A DNA stretch of 42,166 nt from Mycobacterium scrofulaceum (GCF_002086735.1 NZ_MVIJ01000046.1:1-42166); one strand, 5' to 3'. Shown: positions 31,374-40,629, numbered from the stretch's first letter. The notes: a model not told the origin generated them from the sequence alone. Program-made: numbers and translations.

Positions 31374-31771
31374 TGGCCACCCGACTGGCGCCGGCCATCA
31401 CCAAGGACACCGAGTTCTTCTGGAACGGGTTGCGGGACAACAAGCTCCTGATCCAGCGCTGTGCCGGCTGCGGGCGGCTGCGCCACCCGCCGCGCCCGAT
31501 GTGCCCGCACTGCCGCTCCCTGGACTGGGACACCGTCGAGTCCTCGGGCCGCGGCACCGTCTACAGCTACGTGATGCCGCACGAGCCGAAGTTCCCGTTC
31601 TTCGAATACCCGTACGTCGTGGTGCTGGTCGAGCTCGAGGAGGGTGTGCGGCTGGTGTCCAACCTCACCGGCATCGAACCGGCCGACGTGAGGACCGGCA
31701 CGCCCGTCGAGGTGTACTACCAGAGTTTCGATGACGACCTGGTGCTGCACCAGTTCCGGCCGGCCGGCTAG
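31373..31771 (+). CDS. DUF35 OB-fold zinc-ribbon protein (ChsH2 C-domain-like)
   Basis: 132 aa. Zinc knuckles LIQRCAGCGRLRHPPRPMCPHC (CxxC..CxxC) near residues 29-47 precede an OB-fold with SSGRGTVYSYV and YVVVLVELEEGVRLVSNL. DUF35 domains bind thiolase-like partners. In the cholesterol system the ChsH2 DUF35 domain is required for the Ltp2 retro-aldolase. The Ltp2-like gene lies three genes downstream, so this protein is its likely partner. Its ATG overlaps the MaoC stop by one base. Confidence 0.9.
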   Translation: MATRLAPAITKDTEFFWNGLRDNKLLIQRCAGCGRLRHPPRPMCPHCRSLDWDTVESSGRGTVYSYVMPHEPKFPFFEYPYVVVLVELEEGVRLVSNLTGIEPADVRTGTPVEVYYQSFDDDLVLHQFRPAG

Positions 31772-31781
31772 GCGAGCGCCG

Positions 31782-32915
31782 ATGGACTTCACCTTCACCG
31801 AGGAGCAGGAGACCATCTCCAAGCTCGCCCGCGACCTCTTCGAGCGCCGGGCCACACCCGAGCGCCTGACCGAGCTGGAAGCCGGCGATGCTCGCTTCGA
31901 CGACGCACTCTGGAAGGAGCTGGCGGCCGCCGACCTGCTCGGCACCGCGCTGCCGGAGTCGGTCGGCGGTAACGGCGGTGGCTTCGTCGAGCTCGGGGTG
32001 TTGCTGGCCGAGGTGGGCCGCGCGGTCGCGCCGGTGCCGGCCTACGCGACGCTGGCGCTGGGGGCCGACCCCATCGCGCGGCACGGCAATGACGAACAGC
32101 GGCAACGGTTCCTGCCGGGCGTCGCCGCCGGCAACCGCATCCTGACCGCCGCCCTGGCCGAGCCGGACCGTTCCCAGGCGGCGGCGCCCGCCACCACCGC
32201 CCGACGCGACGCAGGCGGCTGGCGGCTGGACGGCGCCAAGGAGCTGGTGCCGGCCGCCCAGTTCGCCGACACCGTGGTGATCCCGGCTTCGATGGAGGAC
32301 GGGGAGGCCGGCCTGTTCCTCATGGCGGCCGACGCCCGCGGCGTCGAGATCCGGCCCGCGGCGACCACCAGCCGTGAACCGCACGCCGACGTATACCTCG
32401 ACGGCGCAACGGTTTCCGATGCCGACCGGTTGGTCGGCCCCGACCTGGTCGAGTCGCTGCGGACCCGCGCGCTGGTCGCGCTGTGCGCGGTCCAGCTCGG
32501 CGTCGCGGAACGAGCACTGTGGATCGCGGCCGAATACACCGCGGGCCGCGAGCAATTCGGCCGGCCCATCGGTAGCTTCCAGGCCGTGCAGCAACGGATG
32601 GCCGATGCCTACATCGACGTCGAGGCGATCCGGTGGACCACGTGGCACGCGGCCTGGCTGATCGCGCACGGGCGGCCCTTGCGAGAGGCCGGCCGTGCCG
32701 CCCGCATCGCCAAGTTCTGGGCCGCCGAGGCCGGCGCCCGCGTCGCCGCCACCGCCCAGCACGTCCACGGCGGCATCGGAATCGACACCACCTATCCCCT
32801 GCACCGCTATTTCTTATGGGCCAAGCACAACGAGCTCACGCTCGGCCCCGCCTCGGCGCAGCTCGCCCAGCTCGGCGCCACATATGGCGCAACGTATTCG
32901 GAAGGACTGCCATGA
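31782..32915 (+). CDS. Acyl-CoA dehydrogenase (FadE29/ChsE2-like subunit)
   Basis: 377 aa. Begins MDFTFTEEQETISKLARDLF, a divergent middle domain (beta-domain motif LTAALAEP instead of Y.EPGAGSD), then GREQFGRPIGSFQAVQQRMAD and HVHGGIGIDTTYPLHRYF. The pattern matches the weaker FAD-binding partner subunit in ChsE-type heterotetramers. It probably pairs with the dehydrogenase at 29626. Its stop overlaps the next ATG (ATGA). Confidence 0.88.
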   Translation: MDFTFTEEQETISKLARDLFERRATPERLTELEAGDARFDDALWKELAAADLLGTALPESVGGNGGGFVELGVLLAEVGRAVAPVPAYATLALGADPIARHGNDEQRQRFLPGVAAGNRILTAALAEPDRSQAAAPATTARRDAGGWRLDGAKELVPAAQFADTVVIPASMEDGEAGLFLMAADARGVEIRPAATTSREPHADVYLDGATVSDADRLVGPDLVESLRTRALVALCAVQLGVAERALWIAAEYTAGREQFGRPIGSFQAVQQRMADAYIDVEAIRWTTWHAAWLIAHGRPLREAGRAARIAKFWAAEAGARVAATAQHVHGGIGIDTTYPLHRYFLWAKHNELTLGPASAQLAQLGATYGATYSEGLP

Positions 32916-33379
32916 CCACCACCGCGAGCCGCACCACCACCCTGCGCTGGGCCGACATCTCGGTCGGCGACGAGGTCACCCCCCTCGAGATCCCCATCAC
33001 CACCACGATGATCGTCGCGGGCGCGATCGCCACCCGCGACTTCATGCCCGTGCACCACGACCGCGACTACGCCAACAAGCAGGGTTCGCCCAACCTGTTC
33101 ATGAACATCCTCACCACCAACGGCTACTGCGTGCGGTTCCTCACCGACTGGGCCGGTCCGGAGGCGATGATCAAGAAACTGTCGATCCGCCTTGGCGTGC
33201 CGTGCTTTCCGGACGACCCGCTGCGCTTCACCGGCAGCGTCACCGGAAAGAGCGAGGGTACCGGCGGGGAGAACTTCGTCGAGGTGACGTTCAAGGGCTC
33301 CAACAGCCTCGGCGATCACGTCTCGGGCACCGCGATCCTCAGCCTGCTCGACGGGGAGTTGGAAAGGGACCGCGCGTGA
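32912..33379 (+). CDS. MaoC-like enoyl-CoA hydratase (ChsH1-like)
   Basis: 155 aa. Hot-dog hydratase with the catalytic region ATRDFMPVHHDRDYANKQG near residue 42 (Asp/His dyad), FMNILTTNGYCVRFLTDWAGP and IRLGVPCFPDDPLRFTG, very like ChsH1 of the igr operon. It hydrates a 2-enoyl-CoA. It needs its ChsH2-like partner, encoded at 30828. Overlaps the neighbours at both ends (ATGA and GTGA). Confidence 0.9.
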   Translation: MTTTASRTTTLRWADISVGDEVTPLEIPITTTMIVAGAIATRDFMPVHHDRDYANKQGSPNLFMNILTTNGYCVRFLTDWAGPEAMIKKLSIRLGVPCFPDDPLRFTGSVTGKSEGTGGENFVEVTFKGSNSLGDHVSGTAILSLLDGELERDRA

Positions 33380-34545
33380 CCGGCTCGCTGCCCGGCGCCG
33401 CCGCCATCGTCGGCATCGGCCAGACCGAGTTCTCCAAGGAATCCGGCCGCAGCGAACTGCAATTGGCGTGCGAGGCGGTCAGCGCCGCGCTCGACGACGC
33501 CGGCCTGGCACCCGGCGACGTCGACGGCATGGTCACCTTCACGATGGACTCCAGCGACGAGATCGACATCGCCCGCAACGTGGGCATCGGCGACCTGAGC
33601 TTCTTCTCCCGCGTGCACCACGGCGGCGGTGCAGCCGCCGGCACCGTCGTGCACGCCGCGATGGCCGTCGCGACGGGCGTCGCCGACGTCGTGGTGTGCT
33701 GGCGCGCCTTCAACGAACGCTCCGGGTTCCGGTTCGGCGGCACCGGACGCAGTATGGCCGAAACCCCGTTATTCATGGCGCATTACGCGCCGTTCGGATT
33801 GCTCACCCCCGCCGCGTGGGTCGCGATGCACGCCCAGCGCTACATGTCGACCTATGGGGTGACCAACGAGGACTTCGGCCGCGTCGCCGTGGTGGACCGC
33901 AAGCACGCGGCCACGAACCCCGACGCCTGGTTCTACCAGCGGCCGATCACGCTGGAGGATCACCAGAACTCCCGCTGGATCGTCGAACCCGTGCTGCGGC
34001 TGCTGGATTGCTGCCAGGAAAGCGACGGTGGGGTCGCGCTGGTGGTCACCAGCGCCGAACGCGCCCGCGACCTACGACAGCCGCCGGCCATCATCACCGC
34101 CGCCGCCCAGGGCGCGGCGGCCAACGGCGAGATGATGACGAGCTACTACCGCGACGACATCACCGGCCTGCCCGAGATGGGCGTGGTCGCCAAAAGACTG
34201 TGGCGCGACTCGGGCCTCAAGCCGCAGGACATCCAAACCGCCTTCATCTACGACCATTTCACCCCATTCGTGTTCACCCAGCTCGAAGAGCTCGGGTTCT
34301 GCGGGCGCGGCGAGGCGAAGGACTTCGCCACCGTCGAGCGCCTGTCGCTGGGTGGGGAATTTCCGATCAACACCAACGGCGGCCTGCTCGGCGAGGCCTA
34401 CATCCACGGGATGAACGGCATCACCGAGGGGGTGCGCCAGGTGCGCGGTACGTCGTACAACCAGGTCGACAGTGTCGAACACGTGCTGGTCACGTCGGGA
34501 ACCGGGGTGCCCACCAGCGGGCTGATCCTCGCGCCCGCCGACTAG
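33376..34545 (+). CDS. Ltp2-like thiolase-superfamily protein (acyl-CoA retro-aldolase)
   Basis: 389 aa from GTG 33376. Begins AAIVGIGQTEFSKESGRSELQL, with MVTFTMDSSDEI, FFSRVHHGGGAAAGTV, VCWRAFNERSG and NTNGGLLGEAYIHGMNGI. The thiolase nucleophilic Cys position is occupied by the HHGGGAAAG loop, so it is not a Claisen thiolase but resembles Ltp2, which cleaves a beta-hydroxy acyl-CoA by retro-aldol reaction with a DUF35 partner. This would be the last carbon-carbon cleavage of the operon's pathway, releasing a ketone or aldehyde plus a short acyl-CoA. Confidence 0.9.
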   Translation: MTGSLPGAAAIVGIGQTEFSKESGRSELQLACEAVSAALDDAGLAPGDVDGMVTFTMDSSDEIDIARNVGIGDLSFFSRVHHGGGAAAGTVVHAAMAVATGVADVVVCWRAFNERSGFRFGGTGRSMAETPLFMAHYAPFGLLTPAAWVAMHAQRYMSTYGVTNEDFGRVAVVDRKHAATNPDAWFYQRPITLEDHQNSRWIVEPVLRLLDCCQESDGGVALVVTSAERARDLRQPPAIITAAAQGAAANGEMMTSYYRDDITGLPEMGVVAKRLWRDSGLKPQDIQTAFIYDHFTPFVFTQLEELGFCGRGEAKDFATVERLSLGGEFPINTNGGLLGEAYIHGMNGITEGVRQVRGTSYNQVDSVEHVLVTSGTGVPTSGLILAPAD

Positions 34546-34557
34546 AGGGAGATCGTC

Positions 34558-35628
34558 ATGCCCAGGCTCGCACTGCTGACCGCCCACGGCGGGCCCATCG
34601 AGCTGGCCGAGTTCCCGTTGTCCACCCCGGCCCCGGGGACGGCGGCGCTGCGGCTGCGGATGGCCGGCATCTGCGGATCCGACCTGCACATCTTCCGCGG
34701 CGAGCTGCCATTGCCGTGCCCGTTTGCCATGGGCCACGAAATGGTCGGCGAGATCGCCGAACTCGGCGAGGGCCTGGCCGCCGACGCGACCGGCAAGCCG
34801 CTGACCGTCGGCGATCGTGTGGTCACCCCGTACTTCTGGTTCTGCGGTCGGTGCCACGCGTGCGCGCGGGGGCGGTCGTATGCGTGTCAGAACCTGATGG
34901 CCGGCGAATACCGCACGCACGACCAGGAGCCGCACTTCGTCGCCGCCCACGGAGAGTACTACTACACCAGCCGGCGGCAGCCGCTGTACAAGGTGCCCGA
35001 CGACCTGCCCGACGCGGCCGTCGCCCCGCTGAACTGCGCGCTGGCGCAGGTGCTGTTCGCGCTGCGCGACGTGCGCCTCGGCGACACCGTGGTCATCCAG
35101 GGTGCCGGCGGGCTGGGCATCAACGCGGCCGCCGTGGCCCGCACGGCGGGGGCCGCGGAGGTGATCGTCATCGACAAGATCGCCGGGAGGCTCGACGTCG
35201 CATCCGATTTCGGTGCCACCCACTGCATCGACGCCGGCGGCATCTCGACCGCGGAGGTCACCGAGCGGGTGCACGCGCGCACCGACGGCATCGGCGCCGA
35301 CTGGGTGCTGGAGGTCGTCGGCGTGCCGGGCGTCATCCCGGACGGGATCGGGTTCCTCAACAACGGCGGCACGCTCCTCGAGGTCGGCAACGTCGGCATG
35401 GGGCGGACCTTCGAGCTCGATCCGAGCGCGCTGGTCTACGGCAACAAGTCCGTGCGCGGCGTCATGTTCTACGACCCCGTCACATTGGCGATCGGACTGA
35501 ACTTTCTGCAGCGCACCAATTTTCCGTTCGACCGTCTGATGCCCGAGCCGTTCCACCTGGCCGACGTCAACGCCGCCTTCGCCTCCGCCAACGCGGGGCT
35601 GGTGCCGCGAGGCGCGCTGGTCCCGTGA
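34558..35628 (+). CDS. Zinc-dependent alcohol dehydrogenase (MDR superfamily)
   Basis: 356 aa. Catalytic zinc ligands in MAGICGSD (Cys near 39) and FAMGHEMVGE (His-Glu near 62), structural zinc lobe CGRCHACARGRSYAC near 98, Rossmann QGAGGLGINAAAVA near 181. It oxidises an alcohol with NAD(P). Not part of the cholesterol igr operon, so it is a pathway-specific addition. GAGGGAGATCGTC precedes ATG 34558. Its TGA overlaps the TetR GTG (GTGA). Confidence 0.92.
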   Translation: MPRLALLTAHGGPIELAEFPLSTPAPGTAALRLRMAGICGSDLHIFRGELPLPCPFAMGHEMVGEIAELGEGLAADATGKPLTVGDRVVTPYFWFCGRCHACARGRSYACQNLMAGEYRTHDQEPHFVAAHGEYYYTSRRQPLYKVPDDLPDAAVAPLNCALAQVLFALRDVRLGDTVVIQGAGGLGINAAAVARTAGAAEVIVIDKIAGRLDVASDFGATHCIDAGGISTAEVTERVHARTDGIGADWVLEVVGVPGVIPDGIGFLNNGGTLLEVGNVGMGRTFELDPSALVYGNKSVRGVMFYDPVTLAIGLNFLQRTNFPFDRLMPEPFHLADVNAAFASANAGLVPRGALVP

Positions 35629-36233
35629 CGGCTCAACCGGCGCCGGCCACCGACACCCGCGAGCTCATCGTCGAGTCCGCGTTCGCCTGCTTCGGCAGAC
35701 AGGGATTGGACAAGGCGACGATCGTCGACATCGCCAGACAAGCCGGCGTCTCCCGCAGCACCATCTACGAGTACTTCTCCGACAAGGGCGCCATCATCGA
35801 AGCCTGCGCCGAACACGCTTCCGAGCGGTTCTACCGCGAAATGTCCAAGGCGATGGACCGGGGCGGGTCGCTCGAGGACAAGCTGAGTCAGGCGGCCGTG
35901 TTCGTGACCCAGGCGCGCCGGTCGATCGCGTCGGAGAAGTACTTCGACGAGGACGCGGTCAGCCTGTTGCTGACCAAGGATGCCGCGGTGCTGTTGCGGG
36001 AATGCGTCGATTTCTTCAAGCCGTACCTGTCGGCGGCCCGGCTGACCGGCGAGGTGCGCAAGGACCTCGACGTCGAGGCCGCCGCGGAATGGTTTGCGCG
36101 CATTCTGTTCTCGCTCTTCAGCACGCCATCCCCCATCCGGGACATGGACGATGCCGGGGTAGCGGCCGAGTTCGTGCGCGCGCACGTGGTGCGCGGCTTC
36201 GCGGGCGACCGGCCGCGCCCCCGTCGCGGCTGA
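35625..36233 (+). CDS. TetR-family transcriptional regulator
   Basis: 202 aa from GTG 35625. HTH in residues 10-58: TRELIVESAFACFGRQGL, ATIVDIARQAGVSRSTIYEYFSDKGAII. The C-terminal helical domain should bind an inducer, probably a CoA thioester of the pathway (inference). Being the last gene of the P450 operon, it likely represses that operon through the 9-3-9 palindrome at 28396. Confidence 0.9.
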   Translation: MTAQPAPATDTRELIVESAFACFGRQGLDKATIVDIARQAGVSRSTIYEYFSDKGAIIEACAEHASERFYREMSKAMDRGGSLEDKLSQAAVFVTQARRSIASEKYFDEDAVSLLLTKDAAVLLRECVDFFKPYLSAARLTGEVRKDLDVEAAAEWFARILFSLFSTPSPIRDMDDAGVAAEFVRAHVVRGFAGDRPRPRRG

Positions 36234-36274
36234 GGCCCCTCGCGCACGCTTCGCCGGGAAGTCCCGCCCGCCGC

Positions 36275-36364
36275 GTGTGACGCGTGGGCTTTGCGCGTGC
36301 GCCCAGGGCGGGATCCGCGGGTTTTCGTCACCATGGGCTCACACGCAAAGCCCTGGGCGCACAC
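36275..36364. terminator. Long imperfect inverted repeat between convergent genes
   Basis: Two 31-base arms (36275-36305 and 36334-36364), each built around GGGCTTTGCG.GTG.GCCCA, pair almost completely over a 28-base loop. It lies exactly between the TetR and proline dehydrogenase 3' ends, so it is likely a two-way terminator. The sequence may be a dispersed genomic repeat. Confidence 0.55.
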
Positions 36365-37327
36365 TCAGTGACCCCGCCGCGCCAGCGCCCGCAAGAAGAA
36401 CCTGAGGTTGGCCGGCCGCTCGGCCAGGCGGCGCATGAAGTAGCCGTACCACTGGGTGCCGAACGGCACATAGACGCGGACCTGGTTGCCGGATTCCGCC
36501 AGCCGGCGCTGCTCGAGATCGCGGATGCCGTACAGCATCTGGTACTCGAAATCGGCCGCGCCCCGGCCCGCTTCGCGCGCCAGCGCCGGCGCAGCCTCGA
36601 TGATCGCCGGGTCGTGGGAGGCCACCATCGGGTAGCCGGAGCCGAGCATCAGCACGCGCAGGCAGCGCAGGTAGGAATCGGTCACCGCGTCGGGATCGCG
36701 GTAGGCCACCGACGCCGGTTCGTCGTAGGCGCCCTTGCATAGCCGGATCCGCGCCCCGGTCCCCGCGAACGCCTCGCAGTCGCCGAGCGTGCGCCGCAGA
36801 TAGGCCTGCAAAGCCACCGCCAGCCACGGAAATTCGGACCGGAGGTCGCGCACGATCGCCAGCGTCGAGTCCGTCGTCGTGTGGTCTTCGGCGTCCACCG
36901 TCACCCACACGCCGGCCCGCCGTGCCGCCTCGCAGATCGCGAACGCATTCTCCCGCGCGATCTTCTCGCCGTCGCGGTCGAGCGACTGCCCCAGGGCCGA
37001 CAACTTCAGCGACACCTCGAGCGCCCGCACGCCGGCGTGCGCGCCGAACCGGGCCAGGCGCCCGATCAAGTCCAGGTAGACCCGCACGGCCGCGTCGGCG
37101 CCGTCGGCGGTGGTGACGTCCTCACCCAGGTAATCGAGGCTCACATATCGACCCGAACGGCGCAGCGCCGCAACGCTGTCCAGCGCACTGTCGATCGTCT
37201 CGCCGGGCACGAACCGGTGCACCACGCGGCGGGTGACCGGCAGCCCTTCGGCGGCCCTGCGCAATCCCGGTCGCCGACTGGCGGCGATGATCGCGGGCCG
37301 CAGGGTGCTGGCGAACGCGCGGCCCAT
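36365..37327 (-). CDS. putB: Proline dehydrogenase
   Basis: 320 aa. Beta-alpha barrel of monofunctional PutB: TRRVVHRFVPGE, YVSLDYLGEDV near residue 65, KLSALGQSLD, VTVDAEDHTTT near 142, IRLCKGAYDEP near 195 and the terminal YFMRRLAERPANL substrate motif. It oxidises proline to pyrroline-5-carboxylate with FAD and passes electrons to the quinone pool. Its ATG overlaps the pruA stop (TGATG), so the two are made together. Confidence 0.95.
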   Translation of the reverse strand: MGRAFASTLRPAIIAASRRPGLRRAAEGLPVTRRVVHRFVPGETIDSALDSVAALRRSGRYVSLDYLGEDVTTADGADAAVRVYLDLIGRLARFGAHAGVRALEVSLKLSALGQSLDRDGEKIARENAFAICEAARRAGVWVTVDAEDHTTTDSTLAIVRDLRSEFPWLAVALQAYLRRTLGDCEAFAGTGARIRLCKGAYDEPASVAYRDPDAVTDSYLRCLRVLMLGSGYPMVASHDPAIIEAAPALAREAGRGAADFEYQMLYGIRDLEQRRLAESGNQVRVYVPFGTQWYGYFMRRLAERPANLRFFLRALARRGH

Positions 37328-38958
37328 CAGTCGGCCGCCATGTGCGGATACGTATGGTCGGTCGCCGGGACGAACGTCTCCTTGAGCGTGCGGGCCGACG
37401 TCCAGCGCAGCAGGTTCAGCACCGACCCGGCCTTGTCGTTGGTGCCCGAGCCGCGCGAGCCCCCGAACGGCTGACGTCCGACCACCGCGCCCGTCGGCTT
37501 GTCATTGATGTAGAAGTTCCCGGCGGCGAATCGCAGGCGGTCCTGCGCGGTCAGCACCGCCTCGCGGTCGTCGGCGATGACCGCACCGGTCAGCGCGTAC
37601 CGCGAGCCGGTGTCGATCACGTCGAGGATGCGCTCGTAGTCGTCGTCGGGGTACACGTGCACCGACAGCAGCGGACCGAAGTACTCGGTGGCGAACGACT
37701 CGTCGGTCGGGTCGTCGGACAGCAGCACCGTGGGGCGTACGAAATAGCCGACGCTGTCGTCGTATTCGCCGCCCACGGCGATGGTGACGTGGGCGGCACC
37801 CTTCGCCCGTTCGAGGGCCTCGACGTTCTTGGCGAACGCGCGCCTGTCGATCAGCGCGCCGCCGTAGTTGGTCAGGTCGGTGACGTCGCCGTAACGCAGC
37901 GCGGCCGTCTCCCCCAGCAATCCGTCACCGATGCGCCGCCACACCGAATGCGGGACAAAGGCACGCGACGCGGCCGAGCATTTCTGCCCCTGGTAGTCGA
38001 ACGCGCCCCGGATCAGCGCGGTGCGCAGCACGTCCGGCCGGGCCGAGGGGTGGGCCACCACGAAATCCTTGCCACCGGTCTCGCCGACCAGCCGCGGATA
38101 GCTCTGGTAGCGGCCGATATTGGCACCCACCTGCTGCCACAGGCGCTGGAAAGTGGCCGTCGAACCGGTGAAGTGGATGCCGGCCAGCCGCGGGTCCGCC
38201 AGCGCCACGTCGGAAACGGCGAAGCCGTCGCCGGCGACCAGATTGATCACCCCGGGCGGCAGCCCCGCGGCCTCCAGCAGCTGCATGGTCAGATACGCCG
38301 ACAGCGTCTGGGTGATCGACGGCTTCCACACGACGGTGTTGCCCATCAACGCCGGAGCGGTCGGCAGGTTGCCGGCGATCGAGGTGAAGTTGAACGGCGT
38401 GATGGCATAGACGAATCCGTCCAGCGGGCGGTAGTCGCTGCGGTTCCATTCGCCGGGGCCGCTGATCGGCTGCTGCGCGAGGATTTGACGCGCGAACGCG
38501 ACGTTGAAGCGCCAGAAGTCGATCTGCTCGCAGGGCGAGTCGATCTCGGCCTGGTACGCCGATTTCGATTGGCCGAGCATCGTCGCGGCGGCGATCCTCT
38601 CCCGCCACGGGCCGGCGAGCAGGTCGGCCGCCCGCAGGAACACCGCCGCGCGTTCGTCGAACGGCATTGCCGCCCAGTCCCTCTTCGCGGCCATCGCGGC
38701 GTCGATCGCCGCCGCCGCCTCGGCGTGGACGGCGTTGGTCAGGGTGCCCAGCCTCGCGGCATGCCGATGGGGCTGGACGACGTCGATGCGGTCACCGTCG
38801 CCCATCCGGTGTCTGCCGCCGATGACGTGCGGGAGGTCGATCGGGTGGTCGGCCAGCGCAGCCAATTCGGCGCGCAACCGGCCGCGTTCTGGCGAGTGCG
38901 GCGCATAGTCGTGGACCGGCTCGTTGGCCGGCAACGGCACCTCGGTGATCGCATCCAT
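37327..38958 (-). CDS. pruA: L-glutamate gamma-semialdehyde (P5C) dehydrogenase
   Basis: 543 aa. ALDH superfamily, P5CDH type: ITPFNFTSIAGNLP near residue 175, FTGSTATFQRLW near 255, general base in LVGETGGKDFV near 290, nucleophile Cys in FDYQGQKCSAASRAFV near 325, EYFGPLLSVHVY near 425, INDKPTGAVVGRQPFGGSRGSGTN near 485. Oxidises glutamate semialdehyde to glutamate with NAD. First gene of the proline operon, divergent from its PucR-type regulator over 81 bases. Confidence 0.96.
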   Translation of the reverse strand: MDAITEVPLPANEPVHDYAPHSPERGRLRAELAALADHPIDLPHVIGGRHRMGDGDRIDVVQPHRHAARLGTLTNAVHAEAAAAIDAAMAAKRDWAAMPFDERAAVFLRAADLLAGPWRERIAAATMLGQSKSAYQAEIDSPCEQIDFWRFNVAFARQILAQQPISGPGEWNRSDYRPLDGFVYAITPFNFTSIAGNLPTAPALMGNTVVWKPSITQTLSAYLTMQLLEAAGLPPGVINLVAGDGFAVSDVALADPRLAGIHFTGSTATFQRLWQQVGANIGRYQSYPRLVGETGGKDFVVAHPSARPDVLRTALIRGAFDYQGQKCSAASRAFVPHSVWRRIGDGLLGETAALRYGDVTDLTNYGGALIDRRAFAKNVEALERAKGAAHVTIAVGGEYDDSVGYFVRPTVLLSDDPTDESFATEYFGPLLSVHVYPDDDYERILDVIDTGSRYALTGAVIADDREAVLTAQDRLRFAAGNFYINDKPTGAVVGRQPFGGSRGSGTNDKAGSVLNLLRWTSARTLKETFVPATDHTYPHMAAD

Positions 38959-39039
38959 GCTGCCAGGATCCCCGCGGCCGCGACCCGCGGGATTAGCCGA
39001 TCGGACAAGACTCTGGCCTGTTGGTAGTACGATCGAACA
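38959..39039. promoter_or_regulatory. Divergent pruA/pruR control region
   Basis: 81 bases hold both promoters. An inverted repeat with CCGCGG cores (ATCCCCGCGG...CCGCGGGAT) lies about 10-35 bases from the pruA start and is a candidate PruR or terminator structure. No convincing -10/-35 pair could be fixed. Confidence 0.4.
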
Positions 39040-40629
39040 ATGGCCGGTGTGGGGCTGGGTCAACTCTTGCTCGCGCTGGACGCGACCCTGGTCAGTTTGG
39101 TGGAATCGCCGCGCGGGCTGGACCTTCCGGTGGGTTCGGCGGCGCTGATCGACAGCGACGACGTGCGGTTGGGTCTGGCGGCAGCCGCGGGCTCGGCCGA
39201 CGTGTTCTTCCTGCTGGGCGTCGCCGACGACGAGGCGCTGCGATGGATGGACAGGCAGGCGCGCGATCGCGTCCCGGTGGCAATATTCGCCAAGGATCCC
39301 TCGCCCGCCGTGGTGGGCGCGGCAGCCGCGGCCGGCTCCGCCGTGGTGGCCGTCGAGCCGCGGGCCCGCTGGGAGCGGCTCTACCAGTTGGTGAATCACG
39401 TCCTCGAGCACCACGGGGACCGCACCGACACGACCGAGGACTCGGGCACCGACCTGTTCGGCCTGGCGCAGTCACTGGCCGACCGCATCCACGGCATGGT
39501 CAGCATCGAGAACGCCCAATCGCACGTGCTGGCGTACTCGGCGTCCAACGACGAAGCCGACGAACTGCGCCGCCTTTCCATCCTGGGCAGGGCGGGGCCG
39601 CCCGAGCATCTCGAATGGATCGGCCAGTGGGGCATTTTCGATGCGTTGCGGTCGAGCGACGGGGTGGTGCGCGTGGCCGAGCGCCCGGAGCTGGGCCTGC
39701 GCCCGCGGCTGGCCGTCGGGATCTATCAGCCCGCGGCGGACCCGAGGCGCCCGCCGGCGTTCGCCGGGACCATCTGGGTGCAGCAGGGCGCGCAACCGCT
39801 GGCCGCCGACGCGGAGGAGATGTTGCGCGGCGCGGCGGTGCTGGCCGCGCGGATCATGGCGCGGCTGGCGGCCCGGCCGTCGACGCAGGCACGTCGGGTG
39901 CAGCAGCTGCTGGGCCTGATCGACGGCGAACCGGATCTGGCCGCCGTCGCCGGCGAACTCGGCCTCGCCGGCGACGGCGACGCGGCGCTGATCGGCTGGG
40001 ACGCGGACACCGCGGCCGGCACCGCGCCGCGGCGGGCACGGTTGGTCGACGTAATCGCGCTCAGCGCCAGTGCTTTTCGGCGGGACACGCAGGTGGCCTC
40101 GCGTGGCTCGCGAATCTATGTGCTGCTGCCCCAGACGCAGACCCGCGCGGCGACCTCGTGGGTCCGCGGGACCATGTCGGCGATGCGCGACGAGCTGGGG
40201 GTGCAGCTGCGGGCCGCGATCGCCGCTCCGACCGGCCTCGGCGGGATCGGCGCGGCGCGCATCGAGGTGGATCGCGTGCTGGACAGCGCTGCGCGCCATC
40301 CCATTTCGGTCGGGCAGGTGACGTCGCTGGCCGAGGCGCGGACAACCGTCCTGCTCGACGAGATCCTCGCCATGGTCGGGCGCGAGCAGCGATTGGTGGA
40401 TCCCCGGATCGTCGACCTGCGCACCCGCGAGCCGGTGCTGGCCGAGACCATGCGGGTGTACCTGGACAGCTTCGGCGACGTCGGCGCCGTCGCACGGTCG
40501 CTGCACGTGCACCCCAACACGGTCCGCTACCGCGTGCGGCGCATCGAGAAGTTGCTGTCGACTTCGCTGGCCGATCCCGACGTGCGGCTGCTCTTTTCGC
40601 TCGGCCTGCGGGTCGCGGGAAACGGGTGA
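39040..40629 (+). CDS. pruR: PucR-family proline-responsive activator PruR
   Basis: 529 aa. An N-terminal PucR sensor-like domain, a GGDEF-like middle (IGWDADTAA..ARLVDVIALSASAF) and a C-terminal HTH_30: MRVYLDSFGDVGAVARSLHVHPNTVRYRVRRIEKLL near residues 480-515. In M. tuberculosis the homologue Rv1186c activates pruA/putB in response to proline and is divergently placed in the same way. This arrangement makes the assignment firm. Confidence 0.92.
   Translation: MAGVGLGQLLLALDATLVSLVESPRGLDLPVGSAALIDSDDVRLGLAAAAGSADVFFLLGVADDEALRWMDRQARDRVPVAIFAKDPSPAVVGAAAAAGSAVVAVEPRARWERLYQLVNHVLEHHGDRTDTTEDSGTDLFGLAQSLADRIHGMVSIENAQSHVLAYSASNDEADELRRLSILGRAGPPEHLEWIGQWGIFDALRSSDGVVRVAERPELGLRPRLAVGIYQPAADPRRPPAFAGTIWVQQGAQPLAADAEEMLRGAAVLAARIMARLAARPSTQARRVQQLLGLIDGEPDLAAVAGELGLAGDGDAALIGWDADTAAGTAPRRARLVDVIALSASAFRRDTQVASRGSRIYVLLPQTQTRAATSWVRGTMSAMRDELGVQLRAAIAAPTGLGGIGAARIEVDRVLDSAARHPISVGQVTSLAEARTTVLLDEILAMVGREQRLVDPRIVDLRTREPVLAETMRVYLDSFGDVGAVARSLHVHPNTVRYRVRRIEKLLSTSLADPDVRLLFSLGLRVAGNG

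Noticed and set aside
33468..35600. Long Arg-rich open frame in +3 across the Ltp2-like and ADH genes
   Set aside because: A shadow frame; only its last third is the real TetR gene at 35625.
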